This document shows positions 25,640-34,362 of a stretch of DNA of 60,136 bases, piece by piece. The stretch covers positions 1 to 60,136 of the forward strand of contig JAAELQ010000173.1 in NCBI GenBank assembly GCA_024226515.1, given 5' to 3'. The position numbers and the translations under genes are program-made. The notes beneath the pieces are model-generated. The model had not been told where the DNA came from. It saw only the letters and a list, made by a program, of their open reading frames with translations, and ran no database searches. Within the stretch, counting starts at the first letter, position 1. Each line of letters starts with the position of its first letter. The DNA is from a bacterium. GTDB taxonomy: Bacteria; Acidobacteriota; Polarisedimenticolia; Polarisedimenticolales; Polarisedimenticolaceae.

Positions 25640-28600
25640 CTAGGGACAGGCCATCGGGGCCAGATCGACCGAACTGTCCCGAGTGGCAGCCTGGCCCACC
25701 CCGCTTGAGTCCCATGTACCGGGTCCGGCGCAGTTGCGTGGCCGGACGAGAAGCCAGACGGACTCCCCGGGAAGCAACTGCGAGTTCTCGACAAACAGCG
25801 TCCCTGCAACGTCGTCCAGCCCACACGCGAGTTCTGAGGCGGCGTAGTCGCCTCCGTTGGCCCGCAGGTCGACCAGGTTTCCACGTACGGCATCGTAGGA
25901 CGATGCGCCGGACACGGGGTTCCACGATGCGCGCGTCTCGTCCGAGACCCGGTCGATAAGCAAGAGTGAGACGGCTACCGGAACCGCGATACCGTCGTCG
26001 ATGACTCCGCTGCAGTCGTTGTCTCGACCGTCGCATATCTCTGCACCGGCGGGTGACACGTCAGGCCGCGTGTCGTCGCAATCGACGATCGCGCCGCCCG
26101 GGCACATCGCGGCCGCCGGAGATCCGTAGCCGTCGTCGTCTCCATCGATGCAGAAATCGCAGAGGTCGCCTACGCCGTCCGCGTCCAGGTCGAGCTGATC
26201 GGCGTTTTGCAACGCCGGGCAGTTGTCGCACGCGTCTCCGACGCCGTCGGAGTCCGCATCTTCCTGTCCGGGGTTGTTCGTGGTGGCACAGTTATCCAAC
26301 GCATCGCCGATCGCATCGCCGTCGTCGTCGAGGTCGCAGGCGTTGCCCATTCCGTCCGCGTCGTGGTCCAGCTGCTGCGGATTGAACAAACCGGCGCAGT
26401 TATCGACGTCGCCGCAGGCGCCGTCTCCGTCGCCGTCGTTGAGGACATCGTCCGAGCACGGATCGACGTTACCGCACAGGCCGTCCCCGTCGTTGTCGTT
26501 GGAGGCATCATACGGGCAGGGGTCCGAGCTGTCGCACAGGCCGTCGCCGTCCGTGTCGTTTGCCGCGTCGGTCGAGCACGGGTCGCACACGTCGCCGATC
26601 CCGTCCAGGTCGACGTCCGCGTTGTTCGCGTTTGCGAACTCCGGGCACAGGTCCACGTCGTTGGCATAGCCGTCACCGTCGATGTCATCGTCACACACGT
26701 CGGGGTCGCCGTCGCCGTCCCGATCGTTGTTGGTCGTGGAGTACGCCGCGGGACAGGGGTCAACGCTGTCCTCGATCGTGTCGCCGTCCAGATCGGCGTA
26801 CGCCGCGAAAAAATCGTCGTGACTTCCGTCTCCATTGCGATCCACCTCGGCGACGAAGGCGAGCAGTGTCGGCGAGGTCATCACGATACGCACACGGTCC
26901 CCCGGTTGGAGCGACATGTCGGGGAAGCTGACGCCCTCGACGGGACCGATGTCATCGATGAGCGCCAGCGAGAGGCGCGGCGGGTCGGCCCAGGGTTCTC
27001 CGAGGTGCAGCGTCCACCACTCGTCTGTCGGCGCGTAGATCCTGCGGCTGGTCGGCGCGGTGCGGGCCTCGGCGGCGTGATCTCCGTACTGGCGGGTGCC
27101 GCCTGCGTCCCATCCGGTCCAGTCGCCGGTCGCGTCCTCGATACGGAATGCGTCGAACTGACCTCGAACGACGTACTCCAGCTGTCCGGAGCCCTGGGTC
27201 ATCGCGGCGAAGCCGCCCGCGACCTGCTGGACCGCGTTGCACTGAGCCTCGCCACACGGGTCGCAGTCGTAATCGCTGCCGTCGCATCCCGTGGTTGTGT
27301 CGCTGTTGACTCGCCAGCATTCGGTGTCCTCGGCACCACCGAGGATCCTGAGGACCTTACACTGGATTGCGTCGTCCTTGGGCAGATCGCCGTGCTCTAC
27401 ATCGGTGGTCCGGAAGTAGGTCATGCCGTCGACGGCCCGGGCGCTCTTCGCGGGTACGGTTCCGTCGCCGTTCTTCGGCTCCGTCAGCGGTTCGAAGGTG
27501 GTCACGTTCTCGAAGCGCACGTCGCCGGTCTGAGTATTGGTGAAGACGGCATGGCCGCAACCGCCCTCGAGTTCGTATTCTTCGGTCGTCTTCAGGCCGA
27601 TGCTGTAGATCTGGAACTCACGCTCCGCGCCCAACACCGAAGGCGCCACGACGCCGGTAAGGAACTGCAGACCCGCCTGTCGCAGATGCGTGTCGAATCG
27701 CGGTTGATCGTCGAGTCCGCATCCGAAGAAACCCTTGGTGTCGATCGTCGTGGGGAACGACTGATTCAGATTCAGGATACTCGAGCCGTACTTGACGAAC
27801 GGGAAGTTGGGCAGGAGGTGGTACAGCCCCGGGATCGTGCGCGAGACATCATGTACGAGCGAGTTCGGGAAACAGACATCGACTCCATCGTCGCCCGACA
27901 GTGGCACCTTGTTGAGGAACTCGCCGTCCATCACCGGCAGCAGTGTATTCAGCGACCCCGCGTACGGGGTTCCCATCGAGACGAAGCGGTGGATCGAGTC
28001 GTCGGCGGTCGATGTGTTGCGCAACGCCCACGCGCGGAAGATCAGGCCTCCCATGCTGTGGGCAACGATGTCCACGGTTCCGTCCGGGGAGACCGCAGCC
28101 AGTTGCTCGATGGCCGTACCGAGATCCTCCAGCGTATCGCTCTCACGGGCCAGGTAGTGGCTCCAATCGTAGGGGAACGTGTAGACGCTGCAGACCGAGC
28201 GCGAGTCGAGAATCGTGCCCGCCACGTTGCTCCCGATCTCGCACGCTTCGTCCGTTGTTCCGTCGCCGTGATTGGCAAACGCCATCAGGCGCCGCTCGAG
28301 AGAGCCGTAGAAATCGAGCCTTCCCGGTCGGTTGGGCCCGAGCGGCGGACAGCTCACATCGTCGTCGACATCGAAGACCGCGCCCGCGTCTCGAGTGAAC
28401 GCGGGGAACCAGTTAGTCAGACCTCCTGCCGGCTCGTGGAAGCGCATGTCGTCGAAGCACTGGTTCGTTCCGTTGAACCACAAGAACGGCTTCTCGACCC
28501 CCGAGTCGCAGTTCGAGAAGCGGGCATCGATCCGACTGCCCATGATTCCAGGCAACACGAGTACGGGTCGCGCGTCCAGCGAGAACTCGACATCGAAGCC

Positions 28601-30307
28601 GTCGTTGCCCGAATCCGTGTCGGGGAACGCGGGAGCGTCGGCAAGATAGACCCACGCATGAAACGTGCCCCGCTTGAGCAGGTAGGACAAGTCGCGGTCG
28701 TAGTGCGCGACCTCGACCGTCTCGGACTGCCCTGGCTGCAGGTCGTGAACGAAGTCGAAGAACTCCGGAAAGCCGAACTGGTTCAGGCACTCTCCCGGAT
28801 TGTCGCAGTCCGCGGTGATGTCGACGTTGACCCGAATCGTGTCCACAGGGTCGGAGCCGTTGTTCGTGACCGTGGCCGTCACGTAGAGCTCTTCGCCGAA
28901 CATCGGCTCGGCAGTGCTCGGAAACGGCTCGCGCGCCACGATAGCCGCGGTGATCGCGACATCGGGGTCGAAGTTCTGACAGTCGGGGTCGTCGTAGTCC
29001 GTCAGATCGTCGCAGTCGTTGTCCACGCCGTCGTTGCACACTTCGGGGTTGCCCGGGAAAGCCAGTGGCTGGTCGTCGTTGCAGTCATCGATCCCCAGAG
29101 GACAGGCATCCACGGGGCCTGAAGCCTGCATGTCGGCGTCGCAGTAGCCGTCCATGTCGTCGTCACAACCCTCGTCGATTGAACCGTTGCCGTCGTCGTC
29201 GAAGTCGTTGCATGCTTCGACGCCGGTCGTTCCGCAGTTGTCGACGAACACGCCTGCGACAACGGCGTTGAGGTTGTCGCAACCGGCGGAGGTCAACGGC
29301 CACGTGGAGACGGACATGCGAATCAAGTTGCCGGAGGGGTTCGGCGTCAGGTCGGCGATCTGGAATGTCAGATAGCGTCCGTCGTTGAAGCTGTCGATCG
29401 AGCCGGTGGGACCCTGATCGCCGTTGACGCGCAGGTCGAAGACCAGATCTTCGCAGCGTGCCGACTCCATCGTGAAGTAGTACGTGACCTCCAGAGAACC
29501 GCCTTGTTCGACCCACAGATCGACGACCAGCGGATCCGATTGCCAGGATTCGTTGTTCCAGGTTGCCCAGCGTCGCTCGCCACGACACGGGTCCCATTGC
29601 TCGCTTCCCGCGTTGTGGCTCGACGTGTGGAAGCCAAACGCAGGCGCCGGTGGATCGTCCGCGTAGACTGCCCAGTCCACGGAACTCGTCACTGGATCCG
29701 GGTCGAACAGCGAGCCGCCGAAACAGTGGTTGGAGTCGTACAGTTGCGGATTGGAGCTGAACGGTCCGGGGCCGACAGGCTCTTGGACTACATCAAACTG
29801 TGGCGTTGGCAGCAGATAGAAACAGCTGCCGTACGCGCCACGCCAGTCGCCTCCCGTGGCATCGTCGATAGTGGGGCCGGTGACGATCGGGCCGCAGCCC
29901 TCATCGACCGTCCCGTGCCCCGGGTCGCCCGCGCACTGATTGTCTTCGAGGTCGCACAACTCCGGCGCACCGGGGTAGGTCCCGGCATGTGTGTCGTCAC
30001 AGTCGTCCGGTGTGCCCGATGGACACCCGGCGTTGCCCAGCGTTCCAGTGCCGAATCCGTCTCCGTCGAGATCCGTGCAGTCGTCACACGCGTCGCCGAC
30101 GCCGTCGAGGTCGCCGTCCTCCTGGTTGACGTTGGGGACCGTGGGGCAATTGTCGTCGTCGTCAAAAATGGTATCGCCGTCGGTGTCGTAGACGCCCAGT
30201 GTCAAGAACTCCGCTCGCCAGTTTGGTCCACCAAACACGATGAACAGGCAGAGGACGCCCAGCGTCACCTGGGCCAGCGGTTTGGTACCGGTCGAGCGGC
30301 TAAGCAT
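25640..30307 (-). CDS. Giant secreted LCAT-like lipase/acyltransferase with calcium-binding repeats
   Basis: A 1555-residue exported protein starting at the ATG at 30307 (GAGAGG upstream, signal peptide to about residue 30). Thrombospondin type 3 and MopE-like Cys/Asp motifs occupy about 38-130 and 370-440. An alpha/beta-hydrolase core (about 575-985) has the oxyanion segment 'VLVLPGIMGSRID', nucleophile S751 in 'VAHSMGG', D948 in 'KNGDGTVP' and H972 in 'VEHGDLP', the order and context of lecithin:cholesterol acyltransferase-like lipases. About 1170-1450 is a second long thrombospondin type 3 array ('DGDGDPDVCDDDIDGDG' type), then a Cys-rich Fn3-like module ending 'APMACP'. Likely a calcium-rigidified surface enzyme acting on lipids or esters. 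Its first codons overlap the end of the O-antigen ligase by 8 bases. Confidence 0.85.
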   Translation of the reverse strand: MLSRSTGTKPLAQVTLGVLCLFIVFGGPNWRAEFLTLGVYDTDGDTIFDDDDNCPTVPNVNQEDGDLDGVGDACDDCTDLDGDGFGTGTLGNAGCPSGTPDDCDDTHAGTYPGAPELCDLEDNQCAGDPGHGTVDEGCGPIVTGPTIDDATGGDWRGAYGSCFYLLPTPQFDVVQEPVGPGPFSSNPQLYDSNHCFGGSLFDPDPVTSSVDWAVYADDPPAPAFGFHTSSHNAGSEQWDPCRGERRWATWNNESWQSDPLVVDLWVEQGGSLEVTYYFTMESARCEDLVFDLRVNGDQGPTGSIDSFNDGRYLTFQIADLTPNPSGNLIRMSVSTWPLTSAGCDNLNAVVAGVFVDNCGTTGVEACNDFDDDGNGSIDEGCDDDMDGYCDADMQASGPVDACPLGIDDCNDDQPLAFPGNPEVCNDGVDNDCDDLTDYDDPDCQNFDPDVAITAAIVAREPFPSTAEPMFGEELYVTATVTNNGSDPVDTIRVNVDITADCDNPGECLNQFGFPEFFDFVHDLQPGQSETVEVAHYDRDLSYLLKRGTFHAWVYLADAPAFPDTDSGNDGFDVEFSLDARPVLVLPGIMGSRIDARFSNCDSGVEKPFLWFNGTNQCFDDMRFHEPAGGLTNWFPAFTRDAGAVFDVDDDVSCPPLGPNRPGRLDFYGSLERRLMAFANHGDGTTDEACEIGSNVAGTILDSRSVCSVYTFPYDWSHYLARESDTLEDLGTAIEQLAAVSPDGTVDIVAHSMGGLIFRAWALRNTSTADDSIHRFVSMGTPYAGSLNTLLPVMDGEFLNKVPLSGDDGVDVCFPNSLVHDVSRTIPGLYHLLPNFPFVKYGSSILNLNQSFPTTIDTKGFFGCGLDDQPRFDTHLRQAGLQFLTGVVAPSVLGAEREFQIYSIGLKTTEEYELEGGCGHAVFTNTQTGDVRFENVTTFEPLTEPKNGDGTVPAKSARAVDGMTYFRTTDVEHGDLPKDDAIQCKVLRILGGAEDTECWRVNSDTTTGCDGSDYDCDPCGEAQCNAVQQVAGGFAAMTQGSGQLEYVVRGQFDAFRIEDATGDWTGWDAGGTRQYGDHAAEARTAPTSRRIYAPTDEWWTLHLGEPWADPPRLSLALIDDIGPVEGVSFPDMSLQPGDRVRIVMTSPTLLAFVAEVDRNGDGSHDDFFAAYADLDGDTIEDSVDPCPAAYSTTNNDRDGDGDPDVCDDDIDGDGYANDVDLCPEFANANNADVDLDGIGDVCDPCSTDAANDTDGDGLCDSSDPCPYDASNDNDGDGLCGNVDPCSDDVLNDGDGDGACGDVDNCAGLFNPQQLDHDADGMGNACDLDDDGDAIGDALDNCATTNNPGQEDADSDGVGDACDNCPALQNADQLDLDADGVGDLCDFCIDGDDDGYGSPAAAMCPGGAIVDCDDTRPDVSPAGAEICDGRDNDCSGVIDDGIAVPVAVSLLLIDRVSDETRASWNPVSGASSYDAVRGNLVDLRANGGDYAASELACGLDDVAGTLFVENSQLLPGESVWLLVRPRNCAGPGTWDSSGVGQAATRDSSVDLAPMACP

Positions 30308-31511
30308 CGCTTTCCTCTCCTCTCCGAGACAGCTGGACGACGAATCCGAGCAACAAAAACACGACAACGACGGCCCACAGTCGCGATAGTGTCAGCTCGA
30401 CGAGGCTGGCGGTTGCGAATCCGGCCAAGGCAGCAAGAACCCCCGCGCACAGCGCGCGTGTCTGGCCGGTCGCCCGCCGCAAGACGGTCACCGCAGCTCC
30501 GATCGCGGCCGTCAGCAGCCAGGTGAATGCAGCGAGGCCGAGGAGGCCCCGCTCGAGCAGGAGCTCCAGATAGAGGTTGTGGGCCCAACGAAAATCGCTG
30601 TACAGCGCGAACGTGTGTGGGCCCGTCCCGAGCACGGGTGCCTCGCCAAACATGGGAAGCGCCGCGCTCCACAGCTGGAGCCGGCCGTTACCCGCCCAGT
30701 ACTCGGCAGATTTGCTCGCGAGGGGGAAGCCGAGCATTCCGTCGGCTGCGATCACCGCTACAGCCAGCAGCGTCAGCAAACCGAGCGCCTTGCGCGTGCC
30801 ATTGCGGTTCAGCAGCAGGACGAGGATGGTGAGGCCGACGGCCAGCGTGACCAGCGCCGTACGGCTCTGCGCGACGACGGCGGTCAGGACGGTTCCGGCG
30901 AGCGACACTCCCGCCAGCACTCTCGTGGCGGTCCCGGCGGATCGCATCGAGAACAGACAGGCCGAGAACGGAGCCAGCACCGCCAGCATCGTCGTGTCAT
31001 TGGGGACGATCAACAGCGGTGTTCCGGCGTCGAGCGGCAAGGTGCTGCTGGTCAGCCCGCCGCGGAGCAAGACGTGAATAGAGACGGTGCCGGCGAGACC
31101 GAGAACGATCGCGGACAACGCGATGCACGTGATTCGCAGACCGCGAACACCGAAAGACGGAGCGGAAATCAGGAACAGTAGTAGTAACCCGGGGAGCAGA
31201 GACGGGATCAGTCGTAGGCTCCTGGAGACGTCGATCGACGTCGCCGTCGACAGCGCGGTGGCTGCCAGAAACAGACCGAGAGGTCGCCACGGGATCGCTG
31301 CGTAGAGTGTCCTTCGGTCGCGTGCGCAAACGATCGCGGCGAGTGCGAGTGCGACCAGCGGTGCCTCTCCGGTTCCGGGGAGCGCGATACCCGCCAGGTA
31401 GACGATCACGGCCGAGACGGCGATCACGCCGGACAGACCACCACGCGCGACGATACGATTGTCCCGGGTCTTCGAAACGACCGCTGCGTGGGACGCCTCC
31501 GACAAATACAC
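30300..31511 (-). CDS. O-antigen ligase-family membrane protein
   Basis: A 403-residue polytopic protein with about 11 predicted membrane helices. The Wzy_C-type periplasmic loop 'VLGTGPHTFALYSDF' followed by 'AHNLYLELLLERGLLGL' (about residues 300-340) is the hallmark of WaaL/PglL-type ligases, where the His of 'AHN' is catalytic. They transfer lipid-linked glycans to lipid A core or to proteins. The GTG at 31511 has GGGGGA in front. No other glycan genes are nearby, and the stop overlaps the start of the secreted lipase gene, so this could be a dedicated O-oligosaccharyltransferase for surface proteins; that is a guess from context. Confidence 0.85.
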   Translation of the reverse strand: MYLSEASHAAVVSKTRDNRIVARGGLSGVIAVSAVIVYLAGIALPGTGEAPLVALALAAIVCARDRRTLYAAIPWRPLGLFLAATALSTATSIDVSRSLRLIPSLLPGLLLLFLISAPSFGVRGLRITCIALSAIVLGLAGTVSIHVLLRGGLTSSTLPLDAGTPLLIVPNDTTMLAVLAPFSACLFSMRSAGTATRVLAGVSLAGTVLTAVVAQSRTALVTLAVGLTILVLLLNRNGTRKALGLLTLLAVAVIAADGMLGFPLASKSAEYWAGNGRLQLWSAALPMFGEAPVLGTGPHTFALYSDFRWAHNLYLELLLERGLLGLAAFTWLLTAAIGAAVTVLRRATGQTRALCAGVLAALAGFATASLVELTLSRLWAVVVVFLLLGFVVQLSRRGEESDA

Positions 31512-31603
31512 GCATTCCCCCGTGCGACCGCCGGCCCACCGGCCGGGAGTCGTTGACGGGATTCTACGCCGAGTTCGGCTGTCGTCGATCAGACAATTGC
31601 GCT

Positions 31604-32713
31604 CTATTCGGTCCAGAGGGCGCGGCGATCGAGGCCGACGGTCTTGATCAGCGCGTAGACCGACATGCCCTCGGCCAGCCCGAGGTCGGCGACGGAGGCG
31701 CGCGTGAGGCGGGCGCGGATGCGGTGTTCCCGCAAACGCAGGAAGACCTCGGCGAACGCGGTGTCGGGCTCGGGCACGATCTGCGCGATCGTGGCGGGGA
31801 GGATGTTGCGGATGCTGATTCCCTCGGGCCGCTGCGTGGCGACGGCAACGTCGCGCGCACGGATGCGCAGGCGCACGATCTCGCCCGGATCGAGGTGCTC
31901 GACGAGCGGCAGCGTCACGGTCTCGCCGTCGATCTCGACGCGGGTCAGGTCGAACTGCCGGTCGTGCTCGGCGACGCGCGCGTCGATCAACGCGCCGGCC
32001 TCGAAGCGGCCGGTGATCGGTTGCAGGTCGAGTCGCTCGAAGATCTCCGCCGCGGGACCGTGGGCCTGTACGCGGCCTTCCGTCAACACGACGACGCGGT
32101 CGGCGAGGCGTCCGACCTCCTCGACCGAGTGGCTGACGTAGATCGTCGGGATGTCGAAGCGGCCGTGAAGCTGCTCGAGGTAGGGCAGGATCTCGGCCTT
32201 GCGCTCGTGGTCCAGTGCTGCGAGCGGCTCGTCGAGCAGCAGCAGCTTCGGCCGCGTCAACAGCGTTCGGCCGAGGGCGACGCGTTGCCGCTCTCCGCCC
32301 GAGAGCGCGTCGACGCCGCGGCCGAGCAGCGGCGCGAGATCGAGGGCGTTGACGATCTCGTCGCGTCCGAAGCCCGTGTCGCGCTCGCGGCTTCTCTTCT
32401 CCGCGAAGTCGAGATTGCCGGCCACGTCGAGGTGGGCGAACAGTCTCGCGTCCTGGAACATCAACCCGACGGGGCGTTGATGGGGCACGAGCTCGACCCT
32501 GGCGTCGGAGTCGAACCAGACATCTTGGCCCATGGCAATCCGCCCGCGGGACGGTGTCTCGAAGCCGGCGATCGCGCGCAGCAACGTGCTCTTGCCGCTG
32601 CCGCTGGGGCCGAACAGCACCGTCACCGAGCCCAGGTCGATCTGTTCGTCGACGGTAAGCTCGAAACCGGCGAACGAGAGCTGCGCTCGGATGGACAGTC
32701 GGTCAGCGCACAT
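31604..32713 (-). CDS. modC: Molybdate ABC transporter ATP-binding protein ModC
   Basis: A 369-residue ATPase. Walker A 'GPSGSGKST' (about 31-39), signature 'LSGGERQRVALGR' (about 135-147) and Walker B 'LLLLDEPLAALD' are intact. The C-terminal about 120 residues hold the MOP/TOBE-type regulatory domain ('DPGEIVRLRIRARDVAVAT', 'GLAEGMSVYALIKTVGLD'), specific to ModC. The ATG at 32713 lies inside modB; the genes overlap by 11 bases. It powers the ModB channel to import molybdate (or tungstate), needed for molybdopterin enzymes. Confidence 0.95.
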   Translation of the reverse strand: MCADRLSIRAQLSFAGFELTVDEQIDLGSVTVLFGPSGSGKSTLLRAIAGFETPSRGRIAMGQDVWFDSDARVELVPHQRPVGLMFQDARLFAHLDVAGNLDFAEKRSRERDTGFGRDEIVNALDLAPLLGRGVDALSGGERQRVALGRTLLTRPKLLLLDEPLAALDHERKAEILPYLEQLHGRFDIPTIYVSHSVEEVGRLADRVVVLTEGRVQAHGPAAEIFERLDLQPITGRFEAGALIDARVAEHDRQFDLTRVEIDGETVTLPLVEHLDPGEIVRLRIRARDVAVATQRPEGISIRNILPATIAQIVPEPDTAFAEVFLRLREHRIRARLTRASVADLGLAEGMSVYALIKTVGLDRRALWTE

Positions 32714-33380
32714 GGACCGGGAACCTCCGGTTGAACGTGTACACCACCAGCAGCACACAGAAGCTGAAGACGATCAGCCCGGCCGACAACGCGTGCGCCT
32801 CGGCGTAGCGCAGCGTCTCGACATGTTCGTAGATCGCGATCGAGATCACGCGCGTCTTGCCCGGGATGTTGCCGCCGACCATCAGCACCACACCGAACTC
32901 GCCGATCGTGTGCGCGAACGTCAGCACCGCGGCCGTCAGGAAACCACGCTTCGATAGCGGCACGGCGACACGGAAGAACGTGTCGAGCGGCGAGGCGCGC
33001 AGGCTGGCCGCCGCCTCGAGCGGTTTGCCGCCGACCGCCTCGAACGCGCCCTGCAGCGGCTGCACCATGAACGGCAGCGAGTAGAACACCGAGGCGACGA
33101 CGAGCCCGCTGAACGAGAAGGTCAGCGCGTCGCCCGTGACCGTGACCCACAGCCTGCCCAGCGGCGACTCGGGGCTGAGCAGCACCAGCAGGTAGAAGCC
33201 GAGCACCGTCGGCGGCAGCACCAGCGGCAGCGCCGTGATCGCCTCGATCGCGGGCCGGACGCGCGAGCGGGTCGTGGCGAGCCACCAGGCCAGCGGGGTG
33301 CCCAACACCAGCAGGACCGCCGTCGTCACCAGCGCGAGTTGCAGCGTCAGCCACAGCGGACCGAGGTCGGGCACGCTCAC
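32703..33380 (-). CDS. modB: Molybdate ABC transporter permease ModB
   Basis: A 225-residue permease with about five membrane helices and the EAA loop 'AAASLRASPLDTFFRVAVPL' preceding 'SKRGFLTAAVLTFAHTIGEFG', which contacts ModC. 'LPLVLPPTVLGFYLL' is typical of ModB/CysW. The start is a GTG at 33380 that overlaps the modA stop (GTGA, 33377-33380), which gives translational coupling. The frame is open upstream inside modA, but that part is only shadow coding. Confidence 0.95.
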   Translation of the reverse strand: MSVPDLGPLWLTLQLALVTTAVLLVLGTPLAWWLATTRSRVRPAIEAITALPLVLPPTVLGFYLLVLLSPESPLGRLWVTVTGDALTFSFSGLVVASVFYSLPFMVQPLQGAFEAVGGKPLEAAASLRASPLDTFFRVAVPLSKRGFLTAAVLTFAHTIGEFGVVLMVGGNIPGKTRVISIAIYEHVETLRYAEAHALSAGLIVFSFCVLLVVYTFNRRFPVHVR

Positions 33381-34138
33381 TCCACCCCGTAGCCGGCGGC
33401 CACGATCGCTCGCCGCGCATCCGCGCTCTTCAGAAAGTCGAGAAACGCCCGGGCGGCCGGGTTGTCGGCGGCGCGCTTCAGCAACACCGCGTCCTGCCGA
33501 ATCGGCTGATACAGATCGGACGGTACGTCCCACCGGCTGCCGGGTGAACCGTTGCGTGCGCTGAGCACGAGGGACAACGCCAGTAGTCCGAATTCCGCGT
33601 TGCCCGTCGCCACCATCGCGTGGGCCTGTCCGGCGTCCTCGCCCCTCACGATCCGGCCGACGAACTCGTCCCACAACCCGAGCGCGGTGAGCGCGTCGCG
33701 CGCGGCCGCGCCGTAGGGTGCGAGGTCCGGGTTGGCGATCGCCAGGCGCCGGAACTCACCGGCCCGCAACAACTTCTCGCCGTCCGCGCCGACCCGGTCC
33801 GGCCGCGGACTCCACAGCGTCAGCCGCCCCAGAGCGTAGGTAAAGCGCGAGCCCTCGACGGCCCGCCCCTCCTCGATCATCAACCTGGGACGTAGGGCGT
33901 CGGCGGCCAGCACGACGTCGAACGGGGCGCCGTGGCGCACCTGGGCGTAGAGCTTTCCGGTCGATCCGGTGGTCAGCGTCACGCGGTGGCCGCTGGCCCG
34001 CTCGAAATCGACCTCCAGCTTCTCCGCAACCTGAGCGAAATTGGCCGCAACGGCAACCAGAACTTCGCCGGCGGATGCCGTCGCGGCCACGACGAGGCAC
34101 AGCGCCAGCACCACGACCCAGGTTGATGACGACCGCAC
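33377..34138 (-). CDS. modA: Molybdate-binding periplasmic protein ModA
   Basis: A 253-residue substrate-binding protein. I start at the GTG at 34138 because it yields a classic signal peptide (Arg-Ser-Ser-Ser, then a hydrophobic run ending 'ATASA') before the mature 'GEVLVAVAANF'. Oxyanion-binding features are 'TTGSTGKLYAQVRHGAPFDV' and 'GNAEFGLLAL'. An ATG at 34243 would add 35 residues with no role. The GTG lies inside a set of three direct repeats (see 34116-34169). First gene of modABC; regulation by molybdate (ModE) is usual, but no ModE palindrome was seen. Confidence 0.93.
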   Translation of the reverse strand: MRSSSTWVVVLALCLVVAATASAGEVLVAVAANFAQVAEKLEVDFERASGHRVTLTTGSTGKLYAQVRHGAPFDVVLAADALRPRLMIEEGRAVEGSRFTYALGRLTLWSPRPDRVGADGEKLLRAGEFRRLAIANPDLAPYGAAARDALTALGLWDEFVGRIVRGEDAGQAHAMVATGNAEFGLLALSLVLSARNGSPGSRWDVPSDLYQPIRQDAVLLKRAADNPAARAFLDFLKSADARRAIVAAGYGVE

Positions 34139-34169
34139 CCAGGTTGGTTTCGGGCGCCCGACCCAGGTT
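34116..34169 (-). repeat. Three short direct repeats at the modA start
   Basis: The 9-mer ACCCAGGTT (AACCTGGGT on the minus strand) occurs at 34116-34124, 34137-34145 and 34161-34169, with spacings of 21 and 24 bases. The three copies span the proposed GTG start and signal-peptide codons of modA. A further copy, in the AACCTGGGTT orientation, lies at 43260-43269 upstream of the gene at 43307. A regulator site or chance coding repetition ('TWV' recurs in the longer frame) are both possible. Confidence 0.4.
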
Positions 34170-34328
34170 GAGGAAGCTCGTTCGTGGCCGGTCTCGGAGG
34201 TCGGCGACGAACTTTCAATTGTCCAAATAATGCTGGTCGACATTCGAGAACACCCAGAATGTTCCCATTGAGACAGAATTTCCGGTTGCCTGCAAACCAA
34301 TTCCCCAGGAAACTTCCTCAAGAGTTTC

Positions 34329-34348
34329 GCCCGCCGATTCCGGCGGGC
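34329..34348 (+). promoter_or_regulatory. Stable leader hairpin before the lectin/SprB gene
   Basis: GCCCGCCG (34329-34336) and CGGCGGGC (34341-34348) form a perfect 8-bp stem with the tetraloop ATTC, ending 14 bases before the ATG at 34363 and just upstream of the GGGGG ribosome site. No T-run follows on either strand, so it is not a terminator. It could tune translation or mRNA stability; no known riboswitch class was recognised in the 150 bases before it. Confidence 0.4.
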
Positions 34349-34362
34349 AAATCGGGGGTTCC

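Noticed and set aside
26207..29122. 971-codon plus-strand open frame
   Set aside because: Shadow of the lipase-like gene; Val/Arg/Asp repetition reflects the GAC-rich repeats of the opposite strand.
34139..34362. Moco or c-di-GMP riboswitch in the modA / surface-protein intergenic region
   Set aside because: I looked for the conserved cores of both classes on each strand and found only an isolated 8-bp hairpin and the short direct repeats.
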